From Sternotherus odoratus (Eukaryota; Chordata; Testudines; Kinosternidae), in the NCBI GenBank assembly GCA_032164245.1, contig JAVMKO010000003.1, positions 84,674,390 to 84,738,389 of the forward strand: a stretch of DNA of 64,000 nucleotides. The letters run 5' to 3'. The translations under genes and the position numbers were made by a program. Of the stretch, positions 22,408-32,689 are shown piece by piece (position 1 is the first letter of the stretch; the number at the start of each line of letters is the position of its first letter). The notes under the pieces are model-generated. The model was not told the DNA's origin and did no database searches. It saw only the letters and a list, made by a program, of their open reading frames with translations.

Positions 22408-22849
22408 ACTCTAAAACTTATCTGCTAGGAAAGGGACACGATTGTTTACTTTGACTTTTCCCCCCCGGTTGCTATCATGGAGTGGGTTGCAGAATTCAAG
22501 CATGGGCTGAGGGTTTGAACATGAATCTGGGTCCTCCCACCCTGCTGTATGGATCCTGAAGAAATGCTCAGCTGTGGAGAATCCATTTTGCTGGAAAACA
22601 AACAGCAGTGATAGTGACTGCAATGCAAACGAGCCTGAGTCTTGATTCCATGGACAAACTTCTATGAGAAGATTGAGGCTTTAGCAGGAACCCCAATTGG
22701 AAAAGGCAGCGCTGTCAAGACCGCAGAGAGATGAATTCATGCACTTATAATTCATTAAGCCAGAAAAATTATCATAAATTTGACTGGAGTTAATTGAGTG
22801 CCATCTCTGGCTTCCTGAAAATAAGCAAGTGTGCAAACAGTGGATAAAT
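22408..22849. other. Intergenic DNA, nothing recognised
   Basis: No gene or element boundary was recognised here. Confidence 0.4.
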
Positions 22850-22932
22850 TTACTATTCATTATTCATTATGGTTCAATGATGGTTCAATGGTTCATTATG
22901 GTTCAATGATGATTCATTATGGTTCAATGGCT
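22850..22932 (+). repeat. Short tandem repeat (ATTCATTATGGTTCAATG-like)
   Basis: About five imperfect units built from attcattatggttcaatg and gatggttcaatg are arranged head to tail. The region is otherwise unremarkable. Confidence 0.8.
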
Positions 22933-23333
22933 TAGGTAAAATGGTGGTCGCTATCCATTCTCCAGCAGTTAGGTTCCCATGTTATAAAAACCCTATGACG
23001 ATCCAACTGGCTCCCTTGTAATCAACATTAGAAAAGAGGCCAAGCAGTGAATAGGTACAGAGACTGAACTATCCTCTGCCCCCTGCACATGACCTCTCCA
23101 GAACAAAGCTGAGACAAAATGGAGAGCTCAAATCATGATTACTCTGAGTTTACTCCATTGCACCGGAGAGAAGCAACATAGGACTTGCACTGTTGGATCA
23201 GATCATTGGACCAGCTAGCCCAGAATCCAGTCTTTGTCAATGGTCAGTAGAAGACAAGTCAGAGGAAGGTGCAAAAAAGAACCCTGAAGTAGGCAGTTAT
23301 TGAAGGATCTTATGTAGCATTAGGATTGGGCTA

Positions 23334-24420
23334 AAAGAAATCTGATGAGGTTCAACAAAGACAAGTGAAGAGTCCTGCACTTAGGACGGAAGAATCCCAT
23401 GCACTGCTACAGACTAGGGACCAAATGGCTAGGCAGCAGTTCTGCAGAAAAGGACCTAGGGGTTACAGTGAATGAGAAGTTGGATATGAGTCAGTGTGCC
23501 CTTGTTGCCAAGAAGCCTAACAGCATTTTGGGTTGTATAAGTAGGGGCATTTCCAGCAGATCTAGGGACTGATTGTTCCCCTCTATTTGGCATTGGTGAG
23601 GCCTCATCTGGAGCATTGTGTCCAGTTTTGGGCTCCACACTATAAGAAGGATGTGGATAAACTGGAAAGAGTCCAGTGGATGGCAACAAAAATTATTAGG
23701 GGGCTGGAGGGGGTACATAACTTATGAGGAGAGGCTGAGGGAACTGGGATTGTTTAGTCTGCAGAAGAGAAGAATGGTGGGGGGGAGGGGGATTCGATAA
23801 CTGCTTTCAACTACAGTAGACTCTCGATTATCCAGAAGTGGGTTAACCAGAATGTCAAATAAAATATACGTAACTCGCAGGACCGGCTCTGGCTTTGTTG
23901 CCGCCCCAAGCACACACACAAGAAAACTCCACCAGGGTGCAGGGCAGCCAGTGAACCAACACCCGCTCTTCCTGGCACAGGGTGGCTGGTGAACCAACCC
24001 CACTTCCCCATATTTCCTATGGATGGTGATTATCCAGGATTTTATTAACCAGGATTAATTTTTTCCCTATCATCCTGGATAATCGAGAGTCTACTGTACT
24101 TGAAAGGGGGTTTCAAAGAGGATGGATCTAGACTGTTCTTAGTGGTAGCAGATAACAGAACAAGGAGTAATGGTCTCAAGTTGCAGTGGGGGAGATTTAG
24201 GTTGGATATTAGGAAAAACTTTTTCACTAGGAAGGTTGTAAAGCATTGGAATGGGTTACCTAGGGAGGTGGTGGGATCTCCTTCCTTGGAGGTTTTTAAG
24301 GTCAGGCTTGACAAAGCCTTGTCTGGGATGATTTAGTTGGGGGGATTGGTCCTGCTTTGAGCAGGGGATTGGACTAGATGACCTCCAGAGGTCCCTTCCA
24401 ACCCTGATATTCTCTGATCT
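23334..24420 (+). mobile_element. CR1 LINE, 3' portion, interrupted by a MITE
   Basis: From 23344 a CR1 ORF2 C-terminal frame can be read with stops: [31 protein letters not shown] and CISRG. The 3' region follows, with ggttggatattaggaaaaac, cattggaatgggttacctag and ggactagatgacctcc, ending in gatattctctgatct. A Tigger-like MITE (23814-24096) splits it, and the halves resume cleanly across the TA site. The copy is dead. Confidence 0.9.
23814..24096. mobile_element. Tigger-like MITE, copy 2, nested in CR1
   Basis: It has the same CAGTAGACTCTCGATTATCC ends as copy 1 and TA on both sides (23812-23813, 24097-24098), but the interior is in the opposite orientation. It shares ccagggtgcagggcagccag and ggtgattatccaggatttta with the complement of copy 1. 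It is inserted inside the CR1 copy, so it is younger than that CR1. Confidence 0.9.
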
Positions 24421-24566
24421 GCACTTGGGGAAAGTTTCTTCTTAACCCCTCTTGTTGAGAGTTGGCTCCTGCCCTGAAGCATGAGGGTTTTACATTCCTT
24501 TCATCCCTTTACATCCCTTGTATTTTTTATCTTTAATATTATTACTAGATATTGTTGTTATCCCTA

Positions 24567-25981
24567 CAGGGCCGGCGACAGGGTGGTACAACGGTTACAG
24601 CTGTACCGGGCCCCGGACTTCAGGGGGGGCCCCCTGAAGTCTGGGGCCGGTACAGCTGTAACCGTTGTCCGGGGCTGTGAGCGAGGTGCACTCACCAGCC
24701 CCCTCCCCCGGCACCCAGCAGCCAGCCCCGCCCCCCTTTGCTTCTCCCGGCCGGCCACGCGGCCGCAGCACATGCCGGGGTTGGGGCCCGCTGGAGGTAG
24801 GAGACCGGCCGGGGGGGGGCGCGGGAGATCGGCGGGGCAGGGGGGGGGCCGCGGGAGGCAGGAGACTGGCCGGGGGGGCGGGAGGCAGGAGACCGGCCGG
24901 GGGGGGGGCCGCGGGAGATCGGCCGGGGGGGGGGGCTGCGGGAGGCAGGAGATCGGCGGGGGGGGGGCTCGGGAGGCAGGAGACCGGCTGGGGGGGGGGC
25001 CGCGGGAGATCGGCCGGGGGGGGCCACGGGAGGCAGGAGATCGGCGGGGGGGGGGCTCGGGAGGCAGGAGACCGGCCGGGGGGGGGCCACGGGAGGCAGG
25101 AGATCGGCGGTGGGGGCTGCGGGAGATCGTCCGGGGGGGGCCGCAGGAGGCAGGAGACCGGCGGGAGGGGGAGGCCGGAGACCGGCCGGGGGGGGGCGCG
25201 GGAGACCAGCGGGGGGGGCACGGGAAGTAGGAGACCGGCGGGGGGGGGGGGGCCTCGGGTGGTGGGAGATCGGCCGGGGGGGGGCTTGGGAGGCAGGAGA
25301 CCGGCCGGGGGGGGCTGCGGGAGATCGGCCGGGGGGGGGCCTGCGGGAGGCAGGAGATCGGCGGGGGGGGGGCTCGGGAGGCAGGAGACCGGCTGGGGGG
25401 GGGGGCCGCGGGAGATCGGCCGGGGGGGGCCACGGGAGGCAGGAGATCGGCGGGGGGGGGGCTCGGGAGGCAGGAGACCGGCCGGGGGGGGCGCGGGAGA
25501 TCGGCCGGGGGGGGGCAACGGGAGGCAGGAGATCGGCGGTGGGGGCTGCAGGAGATCGGCGGGGGGGGCCGCAGGAGGCAGGAGACCGGCGGGGGGGGGG
25601 AGGCCGGAGACCGGCCGGGGGGGGCGCGGGAGACCAGCGGGGGGGGGGCACGGGAAGTAGGAGACCGGCGGGGGGGGGCCCTCGGGTGGCGGGAGATCGG
25701 CCGGGGGGGGGCGCGGGAGGTAGGAGACTGGCGGAGGGGGGGCCCTTGGGCGGCGGGAGATCGGCTGGGGGGGCGCGGGAGGCAGGAGAGGGGGGGAGCG
25801 CAGGCGGCGGGAGACTGGCCGGGGGAGATCGGCGGGGGGGGGCGCGGGTGGCGGGAGACTGGGGGGGGGGGCACGGGCGGCGGGAGCCTGGCGGGGGGGG
25901 GGAGCCGCGGGCGGCGGGAGACCAGGGGGGGGGCTGTACGGTCTGCCGTACGGGGCCCCAAAATTCCTGTCGCCGGCCCTG
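24567..25981 (-). mobile_element. Non-autonomous hAT-like element, G-rich family, copy 3 (expanded)
   Basis: The ends CAGGGCCGGCGACAG and CTGTCGCCGGCCCTG match copies 1 and 2, here reversed. The perfect 8-bp duplication tatcccta lies at 24559-24566 and 25982-25989. A long palindrome (24588-24668, arms of about 38 bp) sits near the left end. A G-rich tandem array of more than 1.1 kb follows. The several hundred-codon ORFs on both strands through the array are artefacts. Confidence 0.92.
24790..25930 (+). repeat. G-run tandem array (GC-rich minisatellite)
   Basis: Units of about 20-45 bp combine gggaggcaggagaccggc or gggagatcggcc with runs of 6-12 G. They are repeated dozens of times with length and base changes. 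The + strand is densely G-rich and so capable of G-quadruplex formation. It lies inside the hAT element and about 1.1 kb upstream of the ARFGEF3 coding start. Confidence 0.9.
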
Positions 25982-25989
25982 TATCCCTA

Positions 25990-26399
25990 TAATTGTTCAG
26001 TCCTTTTTCTGAATCAATCTACGCCCTTGGCTTCAGTGATAACACAGTGGAGAATCAGGCTCAGCCTCTCTTACTGCACCATAAGAGAATGCTTCTAGAT
26101 GCTTTTGCAGCCTGCTTGGGTGACCTAAGCCTGTGCCTGTCAGAAGCTGGGAGGGGAAGACAGTGTTAGATCTCTCTGAAACTGCCCTGGTCTGTGCAGG
26201 CCACCTGAAGCACCAGACATTGGTCAGTGTTGGACACAGGATCCTGCATTAGATGGACCAAATGCTCTTACCCAGTATGGTCATTTTTCTGCTTTATTTA
26301 CAACTTAGGGTTTCAAGATTGACACTATTTCTTTAAACTAACCCCCCCACACACACACCACAGGGAAGTGTTAGGTATTTAGGGCTTGCTCCTGATCCC
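25990..26399. other. Short intergenic stretch before the promoter
   Basis: No gene is recognised. The region is less GC-rich than the CpG island that follows. Confidence 0.4.
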
Positions 26400-27200
26400 A
26401 CTGCAGACGGTGAGATTTTGGCCACCGGCACGAAAGGCAGCAGGATGTGGCCCTCACTGCAGAATGAGAAGAGGCCGGGGGTTACTTAGTGCGCCGAGTA
26501 ATCTCCAGGTCGCTTCGGGGAGCGATTCAGGGCTGGCAAGAGGAGGCGATTGCCTTGGGCTGCAAAGGCTCAGAGAAGAGCAGCGCTACGTGCAGTGAGG
26601 GTTCCCCCTGGGAGTGGCAATGGGCTGGGAGATCGGCAGGCCCTTGGCCACGTAGTTACAGGAACATCCGTGTGTAGTGGCGAGACCAGGGCCTCAGGTG
26701 TGCACTGGCGGGGGAGCCCGGGACACGCCACCTGTGCTCGCTCTCCCGCCCCGCCTAGGCAATCCTCCACCCCCTTCTCCCCGAGCCTCGCTGGGCTGGG
26801 AGCCCGGCTCCAGGCCGGGGCTGAGGATCCGGCGGCCGCAGCGACGCCTCCCGCTGCACCGCAGGGACCTGCCCCCGGGGAAGCCGGCGAGGGGGAGGAG
26901 GCGGCGGCGGCACCGAGTGACGTGTCTCCGTCCTGGAGCTCCGCGTGATTCATCAGCAGCGGCAGGAGCGCGGCCGGGGCGGGATGCTGCGCACCGTCCC
27001 CGCTTAGAGCCGGGCGAGGGGCGAACCACCCGGCCGGCCGCAGCCGCGGGGGCCCCGCGGGAGCCAAGATGGAAGCAACCCTGAGGAAACTGCAGAAGGA
27101 AGCGTCGGGGAACAAACACAGAGCGATCAAGGAGAGCTGCGGCTGGGCCATTGGTAAGGAAGCGGGCACCTCCCCCCCGGGCGCTTTCTCCATCCCCCCG
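26400..27200 (+). promoter_or_regulatory. CpG-rich promoter region and 5' UTR of ARFGEF3
   Basis: CG density rises sharply, most strongly from about 26690 to 27170, and drops again inside intron 1. The first ARFGEF3 coding exon lies at its right edge. No TATA box is obvious, which fits a CpG-island promoter. A TGACG motif (26918-26922, CRE half-site) and tgattcatca (26946-26955, AP-1/ATF-like) are visible, but binding is untested. The transcription start cannot be fixed from sequence. Minus-strand ORFs of up to 245 codons here are CpG-island shadows. Confidence 0.75.
27069..27153 (+). CDS. ARFGEF3: ARFGEF3 coding exon 1 (start codon)
   Basis: ATG at 27069 sits in a good context (gccaagATGg) inside the CpG island. 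The exon encodes the N-terminus, with MEATLRKLQKEASG and AIKESCGWAI, which I recognise as that of ARFGEF3 (BIG3). It ends at G27153 before the donor GTAAGG, leaving one base of codon 29 (intron phase 1). ARFGEF3 is a large (about 2,200-residue) relative of the Arf GTP-exchange factors BIG1/BIG2. Its Sec7-like domain is reported to lack the catalytic glutamate. It is linked to secretory-granule biology in endocrine cells and to PHB2/oestrogen-receptor signalling in breast cancer. The exon belongs to the DCB-like N-terminal region. Its identity rests on the linked exons at 31538, 51585 and 53425. Confidence 0.92.
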
Positions 27201-29141
27201 CAGAGTAGCCAGCCCCCTGCTTTGGGGTGGGGTGTCCTTAATGTGTTTCCCATTATGCACGCGCCGTGCCTGGGAAATCTCGTCTCTTCTTGGAGCCTTT
27301 CCCCCATTGATTTAAAGACACCCCTAGGTTATACCTGTGCTAAAGTATTTGTAGTCCCCGTCCCCCCCTTGGAGACTCTAATGCGCACATTGCTATCGAT
27401 GTGTTGGCCTTCAGCGTGAGCTCCAATAGTTCAGGAAAAGCGAGCTGTTTGCAATGGTGCCTTTTCCTGCTAGGCGCAGACAGGCGTACGTAGGGTTGCT
27501 TTTAATTCTGTATTTTTCGAGCTGAATATGTGAGCTTGCAGGTATATGACTCAGTGGTTCACCACTGCTGGAAGGCTGCTGTGAGCCCACTGCGGGCACT
27601 TTCCTTGCACTTAAGTTGTAGCACCATTGGTTTTACTGAAATATGTTAATTGCATTTGCCTTAGTTGCCAGGTAAGGAAATTATTTTGTCAGGCTCACGG
27701 GATGTAAAACTGTTCAGAAGGGAATGAGCCAGAGTGCCTGCTTGACACAACACCGGGGAGCTGACATGATCCAACACCGATTGGGCATAGACTGTATAGG
27801 GGTTAACGATTAACATGTGAAACGGTGTTACTATTGGTAATGAAATTTGTAAAGGAGATATAATGACTTAATGAGGACAGCTGTTGGGGTTGCAGTACTT
27901 CTGGGCAGAGGAATTACTCATCTCACACAGGTGTCAAGCTAATGTCCCCTTGGTTAAAAAAAAACCCAACCCTTAATTTTACTATTTTCAATGCATCATC
28001 ATGTCATATTCAGGTGCATTCTAACTGCTGTGAATCACATGATGTGTTAAAACTAGAGAGAATAAAAAATGAATAAACTTATGTTTCATTGACTGGTAAC
28101 TTATTGTTATCCCTCAAATGTATATGCTGTGATTCAATCTGATGTAGTTTTTAAAAGTACAGGTTACCCTGTGTGGCCAAACAATGCTTTGCTTGAGCCC
28201 AGTGATTTCAGAGGAAATCCATACTTTCATATCGGTGCCTAGACACTACTGTGATTGGCACAGTATAAATATGGGTAAAAACAGCTATTCATTTGTTTTT
28301 CACTTGAAACACCATAAGCATATTTTATGGATATTTTAGTATTTATATTAAGGGAACTGTGTGTTTGGTGATTACACTGGAATCATTAACACCTTTGAGA
28401 GCAAGCTCTGGTAAACCCTCAAGTTATTTCACTGGAAAGAGAAGCAATATTTTACCATTCAAAAGCGCAGGTAATAGAGATGCTTAGTAAACAAGATGAT
28501 TGCAGAACCACTGCTTGTTTTAATAACATGCAACCATTCAGTCTAATACAACACTGAATTCTTTAAAAATATGTATCTTCCATACGAGTATAAGGCTGGT
28601 TGAGCAGTATACCAAGTACAGTACACTGGAAGTATTGTTTCTTAGTTCTGAGTGAGCACATACATAAGGTGTCCTTTGATGAATGTGCTTTCTGTTACAA
28701 AGCAATTTTTTTTATACTATGACTTCTCAAGCACTAATTTATGCTAAGAGGTCAGTCCTGAGAGCACCTCACTGCAAATTCCCTGTTGTTAACTACCTAA
28801 TAAAATGAGTGAACATGAACCAAGCGTAATGAGCTGCTCACAAATTTTCAGAGAGAGGCTGTGACTGGAGAGAGAGTTCAAGCAAAATAAGTCAGTGCTG
28901 GAGTTGATCTATCCTCGGGCTGTCAAGTGATTAAGAAAATAATTGTGATTAATTGCCCAATTAAACAATAATAGAATGCCATTTATTTAAATATTTTGGG
29001 ATGTTTTCCACATTTTCAAATATATTGATTTCAATTACAACACAAAATACAAAGTGCATAGTGCTCACTTTGTTTATTTTTGAATACAAATATTTGCACT
29101 GAAAAAAACAAAAGAAATAGTATATTTCAGTTCACCTAGTG

Positions 29142-29482
29142 CAGCGGTTCTCAATCTATTGAGAACCGCGACCCCTTTTTAGTTTCTCCCTCGGCGCGGC
29201 GGACCCTTGTATGTCCGCTGAAGAGCCGTCGAATAAATTAACTCCTTATTCGGCAGCTATTTTCGGCGGACATGCCGAGCACTCCCAAAAGCGCTCAGTA
29301 TGTTCGCCGAAAAGCCGCCGAATAAATTAACTTCGCATTCAGCAGCTCTTTTTGGCGGACATGCCGCCGGATGCGGAAGTGATCATGGCGGCGGCTTTTC
29401 GGCGGCACAAGCAGCTCACGACCCCTCGGGAGGTGGCCGGCGACCCCCCGAGGGGTCGTGACCCACGGGTTGAGAACCCCTG
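29142..29482. mobile_element. Non-autonomous hAT element nested in the foldback hAT
   Basis: The ends are CAGCGGTTCTCAATC and GGTTGAGAACCCCTG. The perfect 8-bp duplication acctagtg lies at 29134-29141 and 29483-29490. The body has ttttcggcggacatgccg and ggaggtggccggcgaccccc. It is non-coding and younger than the host element, because it interrupts only one arm. Confidence 0.92.
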
Positions 29483-29614
29483 ACCTAGTGCAAGTGCTGT
29501 AGTGCAATCTCTTTATCATGAAAGTGCAACTTGCAAATGTCAAATTATGTACAAAAATAACTGCATTCAAAAATGAAACAATGTAAACTTTATAGCCTAC
29601 AATTCCACTCAGTC

Positions 29615-29887
29615 CTACTTCAGCCAGTTGCTCAAACAAACAAGTTTGGTTACATTTGCAGGAGATAATAGTGCCAGCTTCTCGTTTACGTCACCTGAAA
29701 GTGAGAACAGGTGTTTGCATGCCACTATTGTAACAAGAGTCGCAAGATATTTATGTGCCAGAAGCGCTAAAGATTCATATATCCCTTCATGCTTCAACCA
29801 CCATTTCAGAGGACATACATCCATGCTGATGACCTGTTCAATAACAATCCAAAGAAGTGCGGACCGACATCTGTTCATTTTCATCAT
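29615..29887 (-). pseudogene. hAT transposase C-terminal domain, left arm
   Basis: About 90 codons on the minus strand contain the hAT dimerisation signature: WWLKHEG, LAHKYLATL, FSLSGDVNEKLALLSPANV and LVCLSNWL. It is the counterpart of the plus-strand copy at 30203-30445. Upstream sequence to about 30190 has the same frame with stops. It is a remnant and not a host gene. Confidence 0.8.
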
Positions 29888-30202
29888 CTGAGTTAGATGC
29901 CACCAGCAGAAGGTTGATTTTTTTAATTTTATTTTATTCTTTTCTTTTCTTTTGGTGGTTCTGGTTCTGTAGTTTCTGCATCAGTGTTGCTCTTTTAAGA
30001 CTTCTGAAAGCATGCTCCACACCTTGTCTCTCTCAGGTACTTCAGATTCTTAAACCTTGGGTCAAGTTCTGTAGCTATTTTTAGAAATCTCAGATTGGTA
30101 CCTTCTTAGTGTTTTGTCAAATCTGCAGTGACAGTGTTCGTAAATCAAACATATGCTGGGTCATCATTTGAGACTACTATAACATGAAATATATGGCAGA
30201 AT

Positions 30203-30445
30203 GTGGATAAAACAAAGATCATCAGCATGGAATCATGTCCTCTAGAATGGTGGCTGAAGCATGAAGGGGCATATAAATGTTTAGCATATCTGGCATGTAA
30301 AAATACTGCAGTGCTGGCTACCAAAGTGCCATATGAATGCCTGTTCTCACTTTCAGGTGACATTGTAAATAAGAAGCAGACAGCATTAACTTCCATAAAT
30401 GTAAACAAACTTGTTTGTCTTAGTGATTGGCTGAACAGGATGTAG
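30203..30445 (+). pseudogene. hAT transposase C-terminal domain, right arm
   Basis: About 80 codons with CPLEWWLKHEGAYKCLA, LACKNTAVLA, ECLFSLSGDIVNKKQ and VNKLVCLSDWLN match the hAT dimerisation domain. It is inverted relative to the left arm, so both ends of the element carry the same coding end. Confidence 0.82.
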
Positions 30446-30875
30446 GACTGAGTGGACTTGTAGGCTCTAAAGTTTTACATTGTTTTGTTTTTGAGTGCAG
30501 TTATGTAACAATCTACATTTTAAAGTTATACTTTCATGATCGAGATAGCACTACAGTACTTGTATGAGATGAACTGAAAAATACTATTTCTTTTATAATT
30601 TTATAGTGCAAATATTTATAATAAAAATAATATAAAGTGAGCACTGTACACTTTGTATTCTGTGTTGTAATAGAAGTCAATATATTTGAAAATGTAGAAA
30701 AACATCCAAAATATTTAAATAATTTCAGTTTGTATTCTATTGTTTAATAGTGTGATTAATTGTGATTTTTTTAATCATAGTTAACTAAAAAAATTAATTG
30801 CATGAGTTAACTGCGATTGACAGTTCTAATCTATACATAAATTTGCACCAATGTAACTAAATCAATATATTAAAA

Positions 30876-31154
30876 CAGAGATCGGCAACCTTAGCACGCG
30901 GCCTCCCAGGGTAAGCACCCTTGGTGGGACCGGCCAGTTTGTTTACCTGCTGCATCTACAGGTTTGGCGGATTGTGTCTCCCACTGGCCGCAGTTTGCCG
31001 CTTTGGTCCAATGGGGGCTGTGGGGAGCGGCGGCGAGCACCATGCCACTTCCCACAGCCCCCATTGGACCAGAGCAGCAAACTGCGGCCAGTGGGAGACA
31101 CAATCGTAAGGGTGTTTACCCTGGGGAGCCACGTGCCAAGGTTGCCAATCGCTG
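30876..31154. mobile_element. Palindromic hAT-like MITE
   Basis: The ends are cagagatcggcaacc and ggttgccaatcgctg, with the perfect 8-bp duplication tattaaaa (30868-30875, 31155-31162). The core is a long inverted repeat with arms of about 50 bp (about 30974-31024 and 31051-31101), for example ctcccactggccgcagtttg against its complement. The 62-92-codon frames inside are shadows of this palindrome. Confidence 0.88.
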
Positions 31155-31537
31155 TATTAAAACCAGTTTAGTTGTTTTGTTGCAAGTCCAGGTGGATGCA
31201 GATTTTGAAACAGTGTCTACACACAGACTTGGACTGAAATAATTAAAACATTTGTAATCCACAGCTGCTGTTATTTTGATACAAGTTTGTAGATTGACTA
31301 CCCTGTTCCAGGGTCCTGTATATGTCACCATGCTGACATCTAGAAGGATTCCCTACAATGAGAAAAGCACTCAATACCTCTCACAGGATCAGGCCCATAG
31401 AGAATTTTTTGAAATGGTTAGTTGTCAATTAACTGTCTGCTGTTGAAAGGAGAACAATAATTCAAAACTGTGGAAATGTACAGTATCTAGATCCTGAATG
31501 CATTGTCTCCTTTAACTCTTCCTCTTTAATCATATAG

Positions 31538-31592
31538 AAACTTTGGAATCTTCTGATGCTGCTGCTACCAAGATCCCTCCTTATCAGCTGAG
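31538..31592 (+). CDS. ARFGEF3: ARFGEF3 coding exon 2
   Basis: This short exon of 55 nt sits between a T/C-rich acceptor (catatag) and the donor GTAAGG. With one base from exon 1 it encodes residue 29 onward: ETLESSDAAATKIPPYQL, then two bases of an Arg codon. The preceding phase is 1 and the following phase 2, which fits exon 1 and exon 3. The block KIPPxxLR followed by EKCLLPLQL is characteristic of ARFGEF3. The ESSDAAAT part is the least conserved piece, and from memory may be one residue longer than in mammals. Confidence 0.85.
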
Positions 31593-31829
31593 GTAAGGAA
31601 ACATAAATGTCTTTGATCATGTGACACTGTGGGTATTGAGCGACTACAGAAAGGATCATAAATGGACAGAAGTATATGTTCAGTGAGAAAGGAAAGCTGG
31701 ACTGTGGCAGGATGACACTCATGAGGGAAGCCTGCTTATTCTCACTGCTCCTTTCAGTCTGATGTACTGTATTGTTAACTGTGGCTCATTCAATGTGTAT
31801 GGAAATTAGCAACCATGGGGACAGATAGT

Positions 31830-32045
31830 GTGGTCTTAGGGATAGAACAGTGTGTTGGGACTCAGGAAACTGAGTATTGGTTTTGCCACTGGCCTGCTGA
31901 GTGACCTTGGGCAAAGCACTGCATCGTTTTGTGCCTCAGTTTCTCCATCTGTAAAAGCAAGGATAAAGACACTGACTTCCTTTGTAAAACATCTTGAGAT
32001 CTCCTGATGAAAACTGCTACATAAGAGCTAAGTATCATCTTTAGT
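31830..32045 (+). repeat. MIR SINE
   Basis: MIR hallmarks follow in order: ctgagtgaccttgggcaaag, gtgcctcagtttctccatct, gtaaaa, aacatcttgagatctcctga and gctacataagagctaagtat. The tRNA-derived head is decayed. Confidence 0.85.
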
Positions 32046-32049
32046 TATT

Positions 32050-32642
32050 CTGTCTTCCGTATTATATAGTGGTAGTGAACTCACACTGTTAGCCAAGCCG
32101 TAAATTGACATTGAGAAAAGGGATATTGTTTCCAAATGACCACTTTTTAGGTTTGAAATCCCTGGTCTGTCGTTTTAGTTCATAAGTTGCTTTAGGGTTC
32201 CTTAGCAAGTCTAAGCTTTTACCTTGTCTACACTAGACTCCCCCCCCCCCCCCCCTTACTGCACTGTTCTCCCAGGTGCAGTTGGATTGTCTGGCATAGG
32301 GTACAGCAGGCTGGGGAACAGTAATTCCATTTTGCAGAGGATTTTGATATTTTGAAATTTGATTTCATTCCGATATGGAATAAAATTCAAACATTTCACA
32401 ATCTCCCATGAAAGGGAACAGCGTCCCAGCTCTGGAGCAGTCAACGTGGTGGACTTCCCTGGAGCCGTGGACCCTGGGAGCCCAGGCTGCTGAGGAGTTA
32501 CAAGCCTAGGAGTTTGGGAGCTGGCTCTCCCAGCTATTTCCTCTTCAGTCAGACTGGTGAGCTGAAGGGCAGTTGGGAATCTGCAGGCCTGTTCTGACTG
32601 AGCTGGAGCTCCCAGACTTTCCTGGTTCTGTTGGCTCCCTGT
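32050..32642. other. Intron 2 sequence, nothing firm recognised
   Basis: There is a C-run at 32239-32259 after ttgtctacactagact, which may be the edge of a decayed turtle element. The 141-codon minus-strand frame at 32256-32681 is chance. Confidence 0.35.
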
Positions 32643-32683
32643 CATAGAATCATAGAAGTGTAGGATTGGAAGGGATCTCAACG
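32643..32683 (-). repeat. Short CR1-type 3' end remnant
   Basis: The tcatagaatcatagaagtgt and gattggaagggatctcaac string is the complement of the CR1 tail, truncated to about 40 bp. Confidence 0.6.
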
Positions 32684-32689
32684 GTTTTC

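Larger units (their letters stand above)
28915..30828. mobile_element. Tail-to-tail foldback hAT element
   Basis: The ends are imperfect inverted repeats around ggctgtcaag and gattgacagt, with a near-perfect 8-bp duplication, atctatcc and atctatac (28907-28914 and 30829-30836). The left half codes on the minus strand for a hAT transposase C-terminus (ELDPRFKNLKYL-like region with stops, then WWLKHEG, LFSLSGDV, VTKLVCLSNWL). The right half (30203-30445) codes on the plus strand for the same dimerisation domain (EWWLKHEGAY, CLFSLSGDIV, VNKLVCLSDWL). So the 3' end of the autonomous element is present twice, facing outwards. A further hAT sits in the left arm. Confidence 0.87.
27154..31537 (+). 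other. ARFGEF3 intron 1
   Basis: The intron is 4,384 bp and starts GTAAGG, ending in a T-rich tract and ATAG (donor at 27154, acceptor AG at 31536-31537). It contains a foldback hAT (28915-30828) and a palindromic hAT (30876-31154). The remaining parts, 27154-28906 and 31163-31537, hold nothing else recognised. Confidence 0.85.

Noticed and set aside
24564..25961. Minus-strand ORF of 465 codons, and long ORFs on the other frames
   Set aside because: Pro/Arg- or Gly-rich low-complexity reading across a G-run tandem array inside a hAT element, open in several frames at once and without any domain.
1..26400. Neighbouring gene PERP, which lies upstream of ARFGEF3 in mammals
   Set aside because: No exon resembling it was found on either strand. 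It is probably beyond the left edge or further away.
26570..27307. Minus-strand 245-codon ORF over the CpG island
   Set aside because: GC-rich island shadow opposite ARFGEF3 exon 1. It has no domain and no supporting splice sites.
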